Source of the DNA: Micropterix aruncella
Taxonomy: Eukaryota > Arthropoda > Insecta > Lepidoptera > Micropterigidae
NCBI GenBank assembly: GCA_944548615.1
Contig: OX155980.1
Coordinates: forward strand, 61,758,965-61,822,964
Length of the DNA: 64,000 bases
Direction of reading: 5' to 3'
Shown here: positions 61,961 to 64,000 of the stretch, one piece after another
How positions within the stretch are numbered: position 1 is the first letter of the stretch
Layout of the letters: every line of letters begins with the position of its first letter
Translations under genes and position numbers: made by a program
The notes under the pieces: model-generated
What the model saw: the letters and a program-made list of their open reading frames with translations, nothing else
What the model was told of the DNA's origin: nothing
Databases searched by the model: none

Positions 61961-62441
61961 CTCCAACAAATTGTGTGTAAAACTCATTTCTAAACCCACG
62001 ATTTTAGGAAATTAAAATTATTACTCTTTATATTATTACTATGATACTTAGGTTACTTACTTTTACTCATAAAACAGGTTAAAAATTAGCAAATACCACT
62101 TAAAAAGTTTAGTTGCAGTTGTAAAAAATAAATTGACTTTTCCCTAATGTTTTCCTTAAATTTAAAAAAATATATAGTTCAAGAGGCAGCGACTTTTGTC
62201 GCTGTTTTGTGCACTTGTGCACTTTTGTCGTTTTTTAAGTCAAGAGTTTTGTAAAAGCTGATACTTTCGGATCAGACAGCATTTTGGCCATAGAATTCTC
62301 GGGTAGAGTCAGCAGGCCAGAGTCCAGGACACCTGGCGCTGGCGTAGTAGGAAAGGTGTAATTTTAATTAGTACTCCCAAAGTATTTTGGAAAAGCTGAA
62401 AATTCATCAGTAAATAGTGGATGCAATTCAGAACTCGAAAC
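61961..62441. other. No gene recognised
   Basis: AT-rich with GTGCACTTGTGCACTTTTGTCG near 62210. No motif. Confidence 0.45.
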
Positions 62442-63802
62442 AAATGGTCATATCGAGTTGTCAACTACAACAGGCGAGCCCGTCACCACAGGACGTTTTA
62501 ACGATTAGTCGTTCTATCGGCCTGCAGTGAGCGTAGAAGACTTTGGACATAACAAATCCGACGTCTAGCTACGCCACAACCCGTAAGAGACCAACTCCTT
62601 ACCGCGAGAAAGCCAGGAATTACTTCCCGGCGGCTCGAGAAACTCGCGCCCTTACTTCCAATTGTGACCAGATTTCTCCGGTCTCTCGATTGGTTCCGAG
62701 CTCGAGGTCGCTTGCGCGGGCCTCTCCCTTACGAAGCGGTGAAAGGGTGTATACCGAATCTATCGCGGACCAAGGCGTCCTTTGCCCGGCTCTGAACCGG
62801 GATCGGATGGCCAATGGTCATTTCAAGAGCAGTCGCCGTAAGGTACGCAACCACCCCCGCTCTATAGGAAACAATACAGTTCCCAGACTCCCCCGACTGT
62901 TAGTCGGAGAGCACAATCGATTGGCTTGCGCCGCACGGTGCGCAGACCGTCCAGGAGCGCCAGAGGTTTGATTCCCAGGGGAAACTGGTTCGTTGGCCAG
63001 AGTCCTACCCAGGTTTGCACCCCGTGCGTGGAGGCCGTCGGATGGGTATTGACCCGTGAGTGTGACCGACCCTGAACACATGGGTCATCGTGGCCAACTC
63101 ATCAAGGGCACGTTAGCTCCTAAATGGTCATATATTGAGTTGTCAACCACAACGGGCGAACCCGTCACCGCAGGACGTTTTAACGATTGTTCGTTCTATC
63201 GACCGTGCAGTGAGCGTAGAAGACTTGGGACATAACAAATCCGACGTCTAGCTACGCCACAACCCGTTAGAGACCAACGCCTTACCGCGAGTAGCCAGGT
63301 ATGTTACCTGGCGGGCGGCACTCGCGCCCTAACTACCAATTGTGACCAGATTTCTCCGGTCTCTCGATTGGTTCCGAGTTCGAGGTCGCTTGCGCGGTCC
63401 TCTCCCTTACGAAGCGGTGAAACGGAGTGCACCGAATCTGTCGCGGACCAAGGCGTCCTTTGCCCGACTCTGAACTGGGATCGGATGGCCAATGGTCATT
63501 TCAAGAGCAGTCGCCGTAAGGTAGACAACTACCCCCGCTCTATAGGAAACAATACAGTTCCCAGACTCCCCCGATTGTTAGTCGGAGAGCACAATCGATT
63601 GGCTTTCGCCGCTCGGTGCGCAGACCGTCCAGGAGCGCCAGAGGATTGTTCCCAGGGGAGACTGGTTGACCCAGTGTCCTACCCAGGCTCGCACCCCATG
63701 CGTGGAGGCCATCGGATGGGTGTTGACCCGTGAGTGTGACCGACCCTGAAACAGAATGGGTCTTCGTGGCCAACTCAGCAAGGGCCCATTAGCTCCCCTC
63801 CT
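62442..63802. repeat. 680-bp GC-rich tandem duplication (two copies)
   Basis: AAATGGTCA with following GAGTTGTCAAC(T/C)ACAAC starts at 62442 and again at 63122. A third AAATGGTCA at 63803 diverges at once. Units are 680-681 bp and differ by scattered substitutions and small indels (AGAAAGCCAGG/AGTAGCCAGG, GGTTTGATTCC/GGATTGTTCC). Open frames on both strands shift or break between copies, so coding is unlikely. The sequence is GC-balanced, unlike its surroundings, and resembles no element I can name. Confidence 0.88.
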
Positions 63803-63829
63803 AAATGGTCAGACTGCTTAACAATGGAA

Positions 63830-63985
63830 TGCGTGGCGTCAGCATTACTATATACGTGTCACAAAAATGAAGTCCCTCAAAATACGCCGGATACTCGCCA
63901 CCAATCTTTCGCCAAAATGTTGCTAGTTGTGTGTTTTTGAAATCTATTTTCAGTGTGTTATCTTCGCGAAGTCACAGCTTAGCGA
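63830..63985 (-). pseudogene. hAT transposase fragment, same family as 61.3-61.9 kb, inverted
   Basis: Minus strand LKIDFKNTQLATFWRKIGGE then YPAYFEGLHF is the counterpart of LKINFKNLQPATFWRKINGE at 61.7 kb, with high nucleotide similarity over CACTGAAAATA(A/G)ATTTCAAA and AGCAACATTTTGGCGAAAG. It runs toward the end of the window, so its upstream part is cut off. Confidence 0.82.
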
Positions 63986-64000
63986 TTTTACAAAGAAGGA
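63986..64000. other. Window end
   Basis: Fifteen bases after the hAT fragment, probably still part of the same element. Confidence 0.4.

Noticed and set aside
62543..63781. Open frames in the 680-bp tandem repeat
   Set aside because: Frames are not preserved between the two copies and occur on both strands without motifs.

Overview
This window is AT-rich, repeat-dominated eukaryotic DNA, most likely from an insect and probably a lepidopteran. That placement rests on the element mix: decayed mariner transposases of several lineages (one DD41D, rosa-like), jockey/R1/RTE-type non-LTR reverse transcriptase fragments, Penelope-like elements with GIY-YIG endonucleases, a short Helitron with a 5' TCCTACTAATATTATAAA-type end and a CTAG 3' end, hAT remnants, and very long TA microsatellites. 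I found no convincing intact host protein-coding gene, no tRNA or rRNA gene and no CRISPR array. Two 200-base N blocks (994-1193, 53611-53810) mark assembly gaps.

Layout. 1-8300: a satellite-like block built on a 618-bp unit. It runs forward before the first gap and inverted after it, then continues as diverged copies, two long palindromic junctions, five TA tracts and an open GIY-YIG reading frame from a Penelope-like element. 8300-19350: sparse unique sequence with dispersed repeats, a second Penelope fragment, a mariner pseudogene (14.0-15.1 kb), a GC-rich ORF1 (gag-like) relic of a non-LTR element (16.6-17.9 kb) and reverse transcriptase (RT) fragments. 19350-24560: a Helitron helicase relic, an 848-bp foldback element with a 10-bp target duplication, and a nearly complete DD41D mariner inserted in a Helitron-like repeat array. 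25300-34800: dispersed repeats, a jockey-type RT fragment, RT and mariner relics, a GCGCGCACTACG-ended MITE, a complete 219-bp Helitron and a 593-bp hAT MITE carrying an internal minisatellite.

34800-47500: long stretches without recognisable genes, one CpG-rich island (36.7-37.15 kb), nested non-LTR fragments, a palindromic Penelope end (40.05-40.23 kb), an 86-bp Penelope-derived insertion with a 13-bp target duplication (44.2 kb), and mariner and RT scraps. 47500-53230: an RTE-type retrotransposon split by a reverse-oriented Penelope copy, another mariner, a second copy of the foldback element seen in the satellite, and an RT fragment. 54000-64000: a second CpG-rich island (55.56-56.1 kb), hAT pseudogenes, a Penelope copy with a 12-bp target duplication lodged in the YRPI-like motif of an R1-like RT, a jockey-type RT scrap, and a 680-bp GC-rich tandem duplication between two opposed hAT fragments.

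The window does not encode a cooperating set of genes. It is a layered record of transposition in which insertion order can be read from nesting. The two CpG-rich islands are the only places where host promoter or first-exon function seems plausible.
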